Of a stretch of 44,213 bases of DNA, positions 1 to 8,859 are shown piece by piece. The notes beneath the pieces were generated by a model, which searched no databases, was not told the origin of the DNA, and saw only the letters and a list, made by a program, of their open reading frames with translations. Made by a program: the position numbers and the translations under genes. The stretch covers positions 19,667-63,879 of the forward strand of contig PAZY01000013.1 in NCBI GenBank assembly GCA_002715765.1, given 5' to 3'. Each line of letters opens with the position of its first letter. Positions within the stretch are counted from its first letter, which is position 1. The stretch is from Rhodobiaceae bacterium. GTDB lineage: Bacteria; Pseudomonadota; Alphaproteobacteria; Parvibaculales; Parvibaculaceae.

Positions 1-1590
1 GCGATCCGGCTGCGCCAATTGGCCATGAAAGAAGATTTCGACCTTTCGGTCTGTGTGATCGAAAAAGGGTCGGAAATAGGCGCTCATATTCTCTCGGGCG
101 CGGTGATGGACCCGATTGCTCTTAATGAGCTTATTCCAGACTGGAAAGAAAAAGATGCGCCAATCAACACGGAAGTGAATGCAGACCATTTCCTGTTTCT
201 GGGTCCGTCAGGTTCCATTCGCCTGCCGAATTTTCTCATGCCGCCGCTCATGTCAAACCATGGCAACTATATTGTGAGCCTTGGCAATGTGTGCCGTTGG
301 CTCGGTGCGCAGGCAGAAGAACTGGGTGTTGAAATCTATCCGGGCTTTGCGGGTGCGGAAGTTCTCTACAACGAAGACGGCTCGGTACGCGGTGTGGCAA
401 CCGGTGATATGGGTGTCGGCAAAGAGGGCGAACAAAAAGACACGTACATGCGCGGTATGGAGCTGCGCGGCAAGTACACGCTCTTCGGCGAAGGCGTGCG
501 TGGTTCGCTCTCGAAAGAACTGATCCGTAAATTCAAGCTCGATGAAGGCCGCGATCCACAGAAATTCGGGATCGGTATCAAAGAGCTTTGGCAGGTTGAC
601 CCTTCCAAGCACAAAAAAGGGCTGATCCAGCATTCATTCGGATGGCCGCTCGGCGATCGCACCGGGGGCGGGTCTTTCCTTTATCACTTTGACGATAATC
701 TCGTGGCTGTCGGTTTCGTGGTTCACCTGAACTACAAGAACCCGCACCTTTCTCCGTTTGAAGAGTTCCAGCGCTTCAAAACGCATCCAACGATTCGGGA
801 TACGTTTGAAGGTGGAAAGCGCATCTCTTACGGCGCGCGGGCGATCACCGAAGGTGGCTATCAGTCCGTTCCGAAACTTGCCTTCCCGGGCGGGGCTCTG
901 ATCGGTTGTTCGGCAGGTTTTGTAAACGTGCCACGTATCAAGGGAAGCCATAATGCGATGGCAACCGGCATGATGGCAGCCGAGGCAGCCTTTGAAGCCG
1001 TGAAGGATGGGCGCCAGGCAGACACATTGTCTGCTTACGAAGAAGCCTATGTTGGCAGCCATGTCGAAAAAGACCTGAAGCGGGTTCGCAACGTGAAACC
1101 GCTCTGGTCCCGCTTCGGCACTATCATCGGTGTGGGCCTCGGTGGCATCGACATGTGGATGAATCAGCTCGGTATCGGCCTGCCATTCACGCTGAAACAT
1201 GGCAAGAAAGACCATGAGACGCTGAAGCCGGCGGCTGATTGCAAACAGATTGATTATCCGAAGCCAGATGGGAAGATCTCTTTCGATCGCCTTTCGTCTG
1301 TGTTCCTGTCAGCGACAAATCATGAAGAAGATCAGCCGGTCCACTTGCGCCTGACCGACGCGTCTATTCCGATTGAGCATAATCTGAAATTGTTCGACGA
1401 ACCGGCACAGCGCTATTGCCCGGCCGGCGTGTACGAAGTGATGCGCGAAGATGATGGATCAAATCCGCGCTTTGTGATTAATGCGCAAAACTGCGTCCAT
1501 TGTAAGACCTGTGACATCAAGGACCCGACCCAGAATATTAACTGGACGGTGCCGGAAGGGGCTGGCGGGCCGAACTACCCGAATATGTGA
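1..1590 (+). CDS. Electron transfer flavoprotein-ubiquinone oxidoreductase, 5' end cut by window
   Basis: Inner-membrane-associated FAD/iron-sulfur enzyme that passes electrons from reduced electron-transfer flavoprotein to ubiquinone, linking acyl-CoA and amino-acid dehydrogenases to the respiratory chain. The frame is open from base 1 with no start, and the first residues (AIRLRQLA) look like the end of an N-terminal FAD-binding segment, so only a few tens of residues seem to be missing. The protein has the family's GAHILSGAVMDP segment near its start. It ends with the 4Fe-4S ligands: a Cys in YCPAGVYEV, then the cluster NCVHCKTCDIKDP, with the usual short tail ending in NYPNM. No frameshift is visible. 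A hairpin follows the stop by 8 bases. Identification is firm. Confidence 0.95.
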   Translation, partial: AIRLRQLAMKEDFDLSVCVIEKGSEIGAHILSGAVMDPIALNELIPDWKEKDAPINTEVNADHFLFLGPSGSIRLPNFLMPPLMSNHGNYIVSLGNVCRWLGAQAEELGVEIYPGFAGAEVLYNEDGSVRGVATGDMGVGKEGEQKDTYMRGMELRGKYTLFGEGVRGSLSKELIRKFKLDEGRDPQKFGIGIKELWQVDPSKHKKGLIQHSFGWPLGDRTGGGSFLYHFDDNLVAVGFVVHLNYKNPHLSPFEEFQRFKTHPTIRDTFEGGKRISYGARAITEGGYQSVPKLAFPGGALIGCSAGFVNVPRIKGSHNAMATGMMAAEAAFEAVKDGRQADTLSAYEEAYVGSHVEKDLKRVRNVKPLWSRFGTIIGVGLGGIDMWMNQLGIGLPFTLKHGKKDHETLKPAADCKQIDYPKPDGKISFDRLSSVFLSATNHEEDQPVHLRLTDASIPIEHNLKLFDEPAQRYCPAGVYEVMREDDGSNPRFVINAQNCVHCKTCDIKDPTQNINWTVPEGAGGPNYPNM

Positions 1591-1598
1591 TGAATGTG

Positions 1599-1627
1599 AG
1601 AGGGGAATTTCAATGAAATTTCCCTCT
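1599..1627 (+). terminator. Probable intrinsic terminator after ETF-QO
   Basis: A 13-bp inverted repeat (AGAGGGGAATTTC / GAAATTTCCCTCT, one G-U pair, 3-base loop) is followed by TTCGT. It lies just after the ETF-QO stop codon. The T-tract is short, so termination is likely but not certain. Confidence 0.6.
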
Positions 1628-1754
1628 TTCGTATCCATCGTCTCGGAATTTGGGTTAGGGTCAATGCATCGCGAGCTGATTTGCGATGATTGGCGGTGCC
1701 CGTCCGGGACAAACCGCCGAGATGGCGAAAGGTTAACCCTCCAAGGTGGTCCAG

Positions 1755-3497
1755 GTGATTAAGTCGGCAGTGATCAGGCGTCTTTGGACACGGAGTGCGG
1801 GGGGACGCCTTCTCTCACTTATGCTCATAGTGGGGCTCAGCGCATGTGCTGCGGGCGACTTTGGTGCCAGTCAGCGCAACCCGGAATCTCTATACGGCAA
1901 TTATCTGGCGGGCCGCTATGCAGGTTCGCTGCGGGATATGGACGCGGCAGCGAGCTATTACGAGCAAGCACTGGCCGAAGATCCCGAAAATCCTTTCATC
2001 ATTGAAAGGGCTTTTCTGCTGTCTGTCACGGCCGGCAATGTACCGGCGGGGTTACGCTTTGCACGACAGATTATCGAAACTTCACCCGACAACAGAACGG
2101 CCCGGCTTGTCCTGGCCTTGTCGGAACTGAAGGCCGGACATTACGACCAGGCAATCAGCGAAATTGATGCTGCTGCGCCAGGGCCCTTTACCGCACTCGT
2201 GGGAACGCTCGTCAAAGCGTGGGCCGAGGCTGGTCGCGGAGATGTAGAGGCCGCCGGTGCAATTCTCGATAGTTTTCGGGATCGCCCCGCCTTCGACCTC
2301 TTCCGTATCATGCATGAGGCGATGATCGCCGATTACATGGAAGACGCGGGTAAAGCCCGCACAGCTTATATCCAGTCTCAGAATGCAAGTAGTGGGGCAA
2401 GCCTTCGGATTGTTGAGGCCTATGGCCGTTTTCTGGAGCGTCAGGGGGACGTGGATCTGGCCCGTGAGATCTACAATAATTATGCGCGCCTCGCACCCAA
2501 CCACCCGATCATCCAGGCGTCACTCGCGCGCATTGAGGCAGAGCAAACGCCTTCACGTCTGGTCTCTTCGCCGCCCGAGGGACTGGCAGAGGCTCTCTAC
2601 GGATTGTCATCAGCGCTTGCGCAGGAAAGTGGTATCGACATTTCGATCCTTTATATCCAGTTGGCACTTTATCTCCGGCCTGATTTTGATGTGGCCCGAA
2701 CGCTGCTCGCGGATCTTTATGAGCGCGCTGACCGGTTGGAGGATGCGGTAGCCACTTATGGTGTGGTGCCACGCAACTCCCCGCTTTACGAAAATGCGCA
2801 GATACAGATAGCGGTTAATCTGGACCGAATGGATCGGCCGAAAGATGGCGTTGCACGTTTAAAGGCTTTGGCGCGGGCTTTCCCCGCCTCGCTGGAACCG
2901 CTAACGGCTTTGGGGGACATATTGCGGGGGCGGGAGGATTATGAAGCCGCCTCCATTGAATACAGCAAGGCGATTACATTGGCCGGGGAACCGTCTCCGC
3001 GCACCTGGACCATCTACTATGCGCGCGGCATGTGCCTGGAGCGTTTGAAGCGATGGGACGAGGCTGAAAAGGATCTCAAGCTCGCGTTGAAACTGTCAAA
3101 TGAGCATCCGCTGGTTCTCAATTACCTCGGCTATTCCTGGATAGAGCAGGGCGCAAATCTTGATGAAGCCATGGCGATGATCCAGAAAGCGGTGGATCTG
3201 CGTCCCGACGACGGTTTCATCGTGGACAGTCTGGGATGGGCGCATTACAGGCTTGGCAATTTCGAAGCAGCCGTAACGCATCTGGAGCGTGCGGTGGAGT
3301 TACAACCCGAAGATCCGACAATCAACGATCATTTGGGAGATGCCTTCTGGCGGGTAGGTCGGAAAATTGAAGCCCGCTTTCAGTGGCTGCACGCCCTGGA
3401 GCTGGACCCGGAGGCAGATCTTGCTGCCGCCATTCAGGAAAAACTCGAAAGTGGGCTCGGTCCAACGCCTGAGCCGGACCGCGCTGCCGGGCTGTGA
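1755..3497 (+). CDS. TPR-repeat lipoprotein
   Basis: Probable outer-membrane or periplasmic lipoprotein built almost entirely of tetratricopeptide repeats. With the chosen GTG start it has 580 residues. An N-terminal basic stretch and hydrophobic segment lead to a lipobox LSAC with the lipidated Cys at residue 31. TPR-like units (for example DAAASYYEQALAEDPENP, and the last ones AAVTHLERAVELQPEDPT and ARFQWLHALELDPEAD) run to the C-terminus. I chose GTG 1755 because AAGGTGG lies 5 bases upstream; GTG 1746 is possible but lacks a ribosome-binding site. The stop codon directly abuts the ispE ATG, so the two are co-transcribed. A TPR protein beside ispE is a recurrent alphaproteobacterial arrangement, but its function is unknown to me. 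Confidence 0.85.
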   Translation: MIKSAVIRRLWTRSAGGRLLSLMLIVGLSACAAGDFGASQRNPESLYGNYLAGRYAGSLRDMDAAASYYEQALAEDPENPFIIERAFLLSVTAGNVPAGLRFARQIIETSPDNRTARLVLALSELKAGHYDQAISEIDAAAPGPFTALVGTLVKAWAEAGRGDVEAAGAILDSFRDRPAFDLFRIMHEAMIADYMEDAGKARTAYIQSQNASSGASLRIVEAYGRFLERQGDVDLAREIYNNYARLAPNHPIIQASLARIEAEQTPSRLVSSPPEGLAEALYGLSSALAQESGIDISILYIQLALYLRPDFDVARTLLADLYERADRLEDAVATYGVVPRNSPLYENAQIQIAVNLDRMDRPKDGVARLKALARAFPASLEPLTALGDILRGREDYEAASIEYSKAITLAGEPSPRTWTIYYARGMCLERLKRWDEAEKDLKLALKLSNEHPLVLNYLGYSWIEQGANLDEAMAMIQKAVDLRPDDGFIVDSLGWAHYRLGNFEAAVTHLERAVELQPEDPTINDHLGDAFWRVGRKIEARFQWLHALELDPEADLAAAIQEKLESGLGPTPEPDRAAGL

Positions 3498-4367
3498 ATG
3501 TCTGCCATCCTTGAAACGGCGAACGCCAAGATAAACCTTACCTTGAAAGTGTTGGGCAAGCGGGCGGATGGGTATCACCTTCTCGAAAGTCTGGTCGTTT
3601 TTGCCGATGTTGCCGACCGCCTGACCTGCGCGGAGGCCGACTATCTCTCCCTGGAATTGTCTGGCCCCTTCGCGTCGGCCCTTGAAGGCGAAAGCGACAA
3701 TCTCATCCTGGAGGCAGCACGGCGCATGGCGGTGGAAATGGACCGCACGCCAAATCTTGCCTTCACGCTCGAAAAGAACCTGCCCGTCGCAAGCGGCATT
3801 GGTGGCGGCTCGGCTGATGCCGCCGCGGCCATGCGCACGCTGGCGCGGCTTTGGGGGGACCCGGAGAGCTCGCTGGCAGACATCGCCTTGAGCCTTGGGG
3901 CAGATGTACCGGTCTGCCTGCGGAAGAAACCATCCCTTATGTCCGGCATTGGGGAGGCGCTGCAACCCCTTCAAACCATGCCGGAGCTTGATGCCATTCT
4001 CGTCAATCCGGGCGTCGCCGTGAGCACGAAAGAGGTGTTTAAGGCATTGGGCGCAAGCCAGGGCTGGGATATGGACAAAACGACGGAAGCGCCATCATTG
4101 AAGACCAAGCGCGATGTGCTGGACTATCTCATGGCCCATCCGAATGATCTGGAGGCACCTGCAGTGCGCGTGCAACCTGCTATTGCCGACGTGCTGAACG
4201 CCATTCGTGAGACAGAGAATTGCCAGTTCGCCCGCATGAGCGGGAGCGGCGCGTCATGTTTTGGGCTTTATGACAATCCGTTTGATGCCGCAGAAGCAGC
4301 GGCGGCGCTAAAAGAAACCCATCCCGACTGGTGGATAGTGGCGACCAGGTTTAAGGGCACTCAATAG
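3498..4367 (+). CDS. ispE: 4-diphosphocytidyl-2-C-methyl-D-erythritol kinase
   Basis: GHMP-family kinase that phosphorylates the 2-hydroxyl of CDP-methylerythritol in the MEP pathway to isopentenyl diphosphate. The 289-residue length is normal. Residues 9-13 (NAKIN) carry the catalytic Lys, the glycine-rich ATP loop PVASGIGGGSADAAA is at 96-110, and the catalytic Asp is in GADVPVC (about residue 136). A C-terminal GHMP motif RMSGSGASCFG is present. The ATG follows the TPR gene stop with no gap. The 3' end overlaps the convergent polyprenyl synthase by 7 bases, which puts two isoprenoid genes tail to tail. Confidence 0.95.
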   Translation: MSAILETANAKINLTLKVLGKRADGYHLLESLVVFADVADRLTCAEADYLSLELSGPFASALEGESDNLILEAARRMAVEMDRTPNLAFTLEKNLPVASGIGGGSADAAAAMRTLARLWGDPESSLADIALSLGADVPVCLRKKPSLMSGIGEALQPLQTMPELDAILVNPGVAVSTKEVFKALGASQGWDMDKTTEAPSLKTKRDVLDYLMAHPNDLEAPAVRVQPAIADVLNAIRETENCQFARMSGSGASCFGLYDNPFDAAEAAAALKETHPDWWIVATRFKGTQ

Positions 4368-5380
4368 GCACGGCTGATACAGAAATCGACAAGGCCAGCC
4401 AGTGCATCACGGCGTTCAGAGCTTGGGAAAATGCCCAACGCATCCCGCGCCATATCGCCATAATGACGGGCGCGAGTGACGGTGTCTTCAATGGCATTAT
4501 GCCTGGACATGAGATCAAACGCGCGTTCGATATCACCTTCCTGCTGGTCCCCGTCTTGCAGCGTACGGCGCCAGAATGCGCGTTCCTCGTCGTCGCCTCG
4601 ACGAAAGGAAAGCACAACAGGCAGGGTGATCTTCCCTTCGCGGAAATCATCCCCCACATTCTTGCCAAGTGTGGCCGCTTTACCTGAATAGTCGAGCGCG
4701 TCATCAACAAGTTGAAATGCAATACCCAGATTGCGACCATAGCTCTCCAGCGCTGCCGCTTTCTCGCCGTTCAGTCCGGCAACAACCGCGCCGATTTCGG
4801 TTGCGGCGGCAAAAAGGGCGGCGGTCTTGGCGCTGATCACTTTGAGATAGGCATCTTCCGTGGTGCTTGTATCTTTTGCAGTGGCGAGCTGCATGACTTC
4901 GCCTTCAGCAATGATGGAGGCTGCTTCACTCAGAATTTCCAGCGCGCGGAGAGACTTGGTTTCGACCATCATTTTAAAAGCCCGGCCCAGCAGGAAGTCG
5001 CCCACGAGAACGCTGGCCTGGTTGCCCCAGATGAGGCGGGCTGTCTTTTGTCCGCGCCTGAGATCGCTCTCATCCACCACATCATCATGCAGCAAAGTGG
5101 CGGTGTGCATAAATTCAACCGAGGCGGCGAGCCGAACATGGTCCTCACCTGTATACCCACACATCCGGGCACAGATAAGGGTCAGCATGGGGCGCAATCG
5201 TTTGCCGCCACTGTCGATCAGGTGGGTCGCAAGATCCGGGATCATGGAGACATCCGAGCCCAGTCTCGACAGGATCAGCTCGTTGACGGCTTCCATATCC
5301 TCTGCAACCAGCCGTTGCAGATTGCGGACCGCTTGCTCACTGTTTTGGCGCTCATTTTCGAGCGGGACGACAACACCCAC
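4361..5380 (-). CDS. Polyprenyl (octa/decaprenyl) diphosphate synthase
   Basis: Trans-prenyltransferase that elongates farnesyl diphosphate with isopentenyl diphosphate to make the ubiquinone side chain. With the GTG start at 5380 it has 339 residues and begins MGVVVPLENE, like family members; a purine-rich GGGGG sits a few bases upstream. The first aspartate-rich motif DDVVD is at 99-103, followed by LRRG, and the second, DDALD, is at 226-230. GGKRLRP at 58-64 binds the substrate diphosphate. Chain length cannot be read from sequence; alphaproteobacteria usually make Q10. It converges on ispE with a 7-base overlap and no terminator between them. Confidence 0.92.
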   Translation of the reverse strand: MGVVVPLENERQNSEQAVRNLQRLVAEDMEAVNELILSRLGSDVSMIPDLATHLIDSGGKRLRPMLTLICARMCGYTGEDHVRLAASVEFMHTATLLHDDVVDESDLRRGQKTARLIWGNQASVLVGDFLLGRAFKMMVETKSLRALEILSEAASIIAEGEVMQLATAKDTSTTEDAYLKVISAKTAALFAAATEIGAVVAGLNGEKAAALESYGRNLGIAFQLVDDALDYSGKAATLGKNVGDDFREGKITLPVVLSFRRGDDEERAFWRRTLQDGDQQEGDIERAFDLMSRHNAIEDTVTRARHYGDMARDALGIFPSSERRDALAGLVDFCISRAY

Positions 5381-5573
5381 AAGGACCCCCAGGCGAATAA
5401 CGGAAAATCGAAAAACCGGCGCGAAACCGACCACTTATGTATGTCACAATAGGTTCTCGCACGCGGCGCGGCAAGTGCGGCCCAGCGCCGCTGCCAACCG
5501 GATCCCGGGAAATACCCCGGTCGGGAGAAAAACCTGTGTTGAAAAGACCGTGAACGCGAACAGGAGAGGAAAT

Positions 5574-5804
5574 ATGAAAGAGATTCTGAGGACAAATGAT
5601 GTGGTTTTCCTCTCCTTTTTGGAGTTCCGGCTGCGGGAAGAAGGTATTGAACCTTTCGTCATGGATACAAATACGAGCATTGTGGAAGGTTCAATCGGTA
5701 TTCTGCCGCGACGATTGATGGTCGTGGATGATGATTTTGATCTGGCAACCGCTATTGTCAGCAAAGCCCGGGAAGCAGATGGCAACAGCACAGATGAGCA
5801 ATAA
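5574..5804 (+). CDS. DUF2007 domain protein (putative signal-transducing protein)
   Basis: A 76-residue soluble protein matching the DUF2007 pattern: an N-terminal MKEILRTNDVVFLSFLEFRLREEGIEPFV segment resembling a short beta-alpha unit, then ILPRRLMVVDDDFDLATAIV. A strong ribosome-binding site AGGAGAGGA ends 3 bases before the ATG. The biochemical role of DUF2007 proteins is not established. It overlaps the following methyltransferase and is probably co-transcribed with it and the S49 peptidase, divergently from the polyprenyl synthase. Confidence 0.85.
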   Translation: MKEILRTNDVVFLSFLEFRLREEGIEPFVMDTNTSIVEGSIGILPRRLMVVDDDFDLATAIVSKAREADGNSTDEQ

Positions 5805-6585
5805 CGGGTTTGTAGTGATGAACCAGGCAGATCTGAGCGATGATGGTTTCCTGGGGTGCCGGTTACAGATCTTGCAGCCAGCCAAAGGTTATCGGGCAGG
5901 CATAGACGCTGTCATGCTGGCGGCGTCCGTCGATGCAAAGCCGGGCGAACGGGTGCTCGACCTGGGTGCCGGGGTGGGGACAGCGTCTCTCTGTCTCGCG
6001 CACCGCCTGGCTGACATTGCGGTGACGGGTCTTGAAGTGCAGGCAGATCTGGTGGTGCTGGCACAGGAGAATGCCAGGCGGAACGGACTGGCCGCACGCG
6101 CTACCTTCGTTGAAGGGTCCGTCGCAGAGAAAGCAGCTTCCCTCGCAACAAAGGAGATCGCATACGGATCTTTTGATCACGTGATGACCAATCCGCCCTT
6201 TTACGACGAAGAAAAGGTGTGGCCTTCTCCTGATGCAGTCAAGGCGAAAGCCCATGCATTTGATGAAGTGAACCTTAAAACCTGGGTTGAAGTGGCATGT
6301 GCGATGGCAAAGCCCAAAGGGACCGTGACCTTTGTGCATCGCGCGGACGCGCTGCCGGACCTTCTACTCCATGTTGGAAAACGTCTTGGGGACTTGACGG
6401 TTTTGCCTCTCTGGTCGCGGCAGGGAGAGGACGCAAAACGTATCCTCCTGCGCGGCACCAAGGGATCAAGGGCACCCTTTACAATGATGTCAGGCTTCAC
6501 TTTGCACCGCCGCGAGGGGGGCTTCACAGCGGAAGCCGACGCTATTTTGAAGGAAGGTGGCGCTTTGCCTTTCAAGATCGCTTGA
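5779..6585 (+). CDS. tRNA1(Val) A37 N6-methyltransferase-like SAM methyltransferase
   Basis: Class I SAM-dependent methyltransferase of the TrmN6 (YfiC) type. It has SAM motif I VLDLGAGVGTASL at about 59-71 and the amino-methyltransferase motif NPPFY at about 138-142, which marks exocyclic-amine (N6-adenine) methylation. LQPAKGYRAGIDAVML near the N-terminus is typical of the family. The likely target is A37 of a tRNA, by homology only. Starts at 5779, 5794 and 5818 are all in frame. I chose 5779 because GGAAG precedes it; each of the first two overlaps the end of the DUF2007 gene. Length 268 residues, intact. Confidence 0.85.
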   Translation: MATAQMSNNGFVVMNQADLSDDGFLGCRLQILQPAKGYRAGIDAVMLAASVDAKPGERVLDLGAGVGTASLCLAHRLADIAVTGLEVQADLVVLAQENARRNGLAARATFVEGSVAEKAASLATKEIAYGSFDHVMTNPPFYDEEKVWPSPDAVKAKAHAFDEVNLKTWVEVACAMAKPKGTVTFVHRADALPDLLLHVGKRLGDLTVLPLWSRQGEDAKRILLRGTKGSRAPFTMMSGFTLHRREGGFTAEADAILKEGGALPFKIA

Positions 6586-6615
6586 GTACGGCCCGAAAAG
6601 GCTTATGTATGGGCT

Positions 6616-7536
6616 ATGGCTAAAAGAGAACGCAGAAAAAAACTTATCAAAACCATTCCTCACAAAGGGCTGCAGGAACGATTGTTGGCCTGGATTGATC
6701 CAGACATCGCAATCGTGCCTGTGTTGCGCTTGGGTGGGGTTATTTCCGCTTCAGCCTCTCCGTTGCGAGACGGGTTGAACCTTGCCGGGATCGCGGGGGA
6801 TCTGGAGGCTGCTTTTACCCAGCCCGGTGCGAAGGCGGTTGCCCTCGTTATCAATTCTCCGGGGGGCTCGCCAGTGCAGTCCTCGCTGATTTTCAAACGT
6901 ATTCGGGCGCTGGCAAATGAACATGAGCTCCCCGTTTACGCCTTTGTGGAAGATGCGGCGGCGTCAGGTGGTTACATGATTGCCTGCGCAGCAGATGAGA
7001 TTTATGCCGACGAACATTCCGTCATCGGGTCGATCGGCGTTGTGAGTTCCGGATTTGGATTTACAGGCTTGATCGAAAAACTGGGTGTTGAGCGTCGCGT
7101 CCACACATCGGGCGAGAGCAAATCCATGCTCGACCCGTTCAAACCCGAAAACCCGGCAGACGTTGAACGGCTCAAGGCGTTGCAGGCGGAGGTCCACAAG
7201 GGTTTCAAAGACCTGGTGAAAGCATCACGCGGGTCGCGTCTGAAGGAAGAAACACCGGGCCTGTTTTCCGGCGAATTCTGGGTGGCAACCCAGGCCCTGC
7301 CTTTTGGTCTGATCGACGGTATCGGAGATATCCGGGGCGTTCTGCGGGAAAAATTCGGGGAAAAGACCAAATTGCGCCTGGTTGGTGGCCCGCGCCCCTG
7401 GTGGCGCCGGAGAGCCTCTATCGCGAGCGAAATGTCCGGACTTCAGGGGATGAGCAGCCCCTTTGGGAGGGATTTTGCGGGCGATCTGCTGGCCAGCCTT
7501 GAGACCAGATCCTTTTGGTCACGATTTGGCCTTTAA
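6616..7536 (+). CDS. S49 family serine peptidase (SppA/SohB type)
   Basis: Signal-peptide peptidase-like protease with a Ser-Lys dyad. The nucleophile is Ser117 in AAASGGY and the base is Lys169 in SGESKSMLDPF; the 52-residue spacing matches the SppA family. INSPGGSP at about 80-86 forms the oxyanion region. The 306-residue length fits the short form with a single catalytic domain. The N-terminus (MAKRERRKKLIK) is basic with no clear signal peptide, so it is either cytoplasmic or weakly membrane-associated through the SWIDPDIAIVPV-like segment. It starts 30 bases after the methyltransferase stop and is probably in the same operon. Confidence 0.92.
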   Translation: MAKRERRKKLIKTIPHKGLQERLLAWIDPDIAIVPVLRLGGVISASASPLRDGLNLAGIAGDLEAAFTQPGAKAVALVINSPGGSPVQSSLIFKRIRALANEHELPVYAFVEDAAASGGYMIACAADEIYADEHSVIGSIGVVSSGFGFTGLIEKLGVERRVHTSGESKSMLDPFKPENPADVERLKALQAEVHKGFKDLVKASRGSRLKEETPGLFSGEFWVATQALPFGLIDGIGDIRGVLREKFGEKTKLRLVGGPRPWWRRRASIASEMSGLQGMSSPFGRDFAGDLLASLETRSFWSRFGL

Positions 7537-7585
7537 ATCGTATAAACTCAAAGCTTGATAAATCAGATTCAAGCGAGGGGTCGTT

Positions 7586-7783
7586 ATGAATGAAATTGTC
7601 ATCGCGAGCCTGGTTATGGCGGGGGTGCTGGGCGCGGCAAAGCTTTTGAAGAAGTTTCAGGCTGCGGCGCGCACCCGGATTGAAGAGCAGGTCCGCGCCC
7701 CGGAGCCGCGTGACCTTGGCACCCTGACCCGCCGGTCAGATGGCAGCTTCGCACCTGATAATCAGGCAGGCGGCGCATCCTGA
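7586..7783 (+). CDS. Small single-pass membrane protein, function unknown
   Basis: A 65-residue protein with an N-terminal hydrophobic helix (EIVIASLVMAGVLGAAKLL, about residues 3-21), then a basic stretch and a polar tail containing LGTLTRRSDGSFAPDN. CGAGGGG 6-12 bases before the ATG is a fair ribosome-binding site. Small proteins with this helix-plus-basic-linker plan and an RxxDGxFxP-like end are common between the S49 peptidase and glyQ in alphaproteobacteria. I know no function. It lies 49 bases after the peptidase gene and may share its transcript. Confidence 0.65.
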   Translation: MNEIVIASLVMAGVLGAAKLLKKFQAAARTRIEEQVRAPEPRDLGTLTRRSDGSFAPDNQAGGAS

Positions 7784-7800
7784 TCTTTATCCGCGGGCTT

Positions 7801-7896
7801 TTAGCTCAATTTGGCGGATTTCTTGACCATTTCACGGGTGAGGGCTAGGTTGCGCGCGCTGCCAACCAACATGTCCCGGTCGATTGCGGGGCGCAT
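7801..7896 (-). CDS. Possible 31-residue microprotein
   Basis: A short minus-strand frame (MRPAIDRDMLVGS through KKSAKLS) lies in the gap between the small membrane protein and glyQ. An AGGGA stands 8 bases before the ATG, and codon use looks like that of neighbouring genes. The open frame continues upstream across the 5' end of glyQ, which weakens the case. No family recognised; it may be chance. Confidence 0.2.
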   Translation of the reverse strand: MRPAIDRDMLVGSARNLALTREMVKKSAKLS

Positions 7897-7956
7897 GTCC
7901 GGTCCCTGGTGGCTCGTCCCAATTGCCGCTTTGGCTTCAAAAATTGAGTGCCGTAC

Positions 7957-8859
7957 ATGACCAGCCCTAAAGGCCGGAACAGGTCTTTCCAGTCCCTCAT
8001 TCTGACCCTCCAGCAATATTGGGCGGATTATGGTTGCGTGATCCTGCAGCCTTATGACGTGGAAATGGGGGCGGGCACATTTCACCCGGCAACCACTTTG
8101 CGGGCTTTGGGGCCAAAACCCTGGGAGGCCGCTTTTGTGCAGCCCTCGCGTCGCCCGACGGATGGCCGCTATGGCGAGAACCCCAACCGCTTCCAGCACT
8201 ATTATCAGTTTCAGGTCATTCTGAAGCCAAGCCCTGAAAATATTCAGGAGCTATATCTCCAGAGCCTTTATGAGCTGGGCATCGACCCGAAGAACCATGA
8301 TATTCGCTTTGTCGAGGATGATTGGGAAAGCCCGACATTGGGTGCCTGGGGTCTGGGTTGGGAAGTCTGGTGCGATGGCATGGAAGTCTCGCAATTCACC
8401 TATTTTCAGCAGGTCGGCGGCATTGAATGCGACGTCGTCGCCGGCGAGCTGACCTATGGTCTGGAGCGCCTGGCCATGTATGTGCAAGGCGTCGACAATG
8501 GTTATGAGCTCGATTTCAATGGCCAGGAAGGTGACCGGAAGGTGACCTATGGTGATGTCTTCCATCAGAACGAGGTTCAGTATTCGCACCACAATTTCAA
8601 AGCGGCGGATACCGACATGCTGCTGCGACACTTTGAAGATGCGGAAAAGGAGTGCGCCTCACTCCTCGCTTATGAGCCACCATTGGCACAGCCGGCTTAT
8701 GATCAGTGCATCAAGGCAAGTCATGCGTTCAACCTGCTGGACGCGCGCGGCGTGATTTCGGCAACCGAGCGTCAGGCCTTTATCGGTCGTGTGCGCAACC
8801 TTTCCAAGGCGTGTTGCGAGGCTTATCTCCAGTCCCCGCAGGCAGGAGGAGAAAAATAA
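7957..8859 (+). CDS. glyQ: Glycyl-tRNA synthetase alpha subunit
   Basis: Catalytic class II subunit of the bacterial alpha2beta2 glycyl-tRNA synthetase, which activates glycine and charges tRNA(Gly). The 300-residue length is normal. It shows the family signatures [48 protein letters not shown] and the class II motif 3 region [13 protein letters not shown]. The ATG at 7957 is preferred over GTG 7948 because homologues start close to the [12 protein letters not shown] segment; the ribosome-binding site is weak either way. The stop shares one base with the glyS start (TAATG), so the two subunits are translationally coupled. Confidence 0.97.
   Translation: MTSPKGRNRSFQSLILTLQQYWADYGCVILQPYDVEMGAGTFHPATTLRALGPKPWEAAFVQPSRRPTDGRYGENPNRFQHYYQFQVILKPSPENIQELYLQSLYELGIDPKNHDIRFVEDDWESPTLGAWGLGWEVWCDGMEVSQFTYFQQVGGIECDVVAGELTYGLERLAMYVQGVDNGYELDFNGQEGDRKVTYGDVFHQNEVQYSHHNFKAADTDMLLRHFEDAEKECASLLAYEPPLAQPAYDQCIKASHAFNLLDARGVISATERQAFIGRVRNLSKACCEAYLQSPQAGGEK

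Noticed and set aside
1731-1738. GGTTAACC near the TPR gene, with GTTAACC at 13952 and GGTTAAC at 41424, as CtrA sites
   Set aside because: Each is only a half-site; no full TTAA-N7-TTAA is present and such words are frequent, so control by CtrA is not supported.
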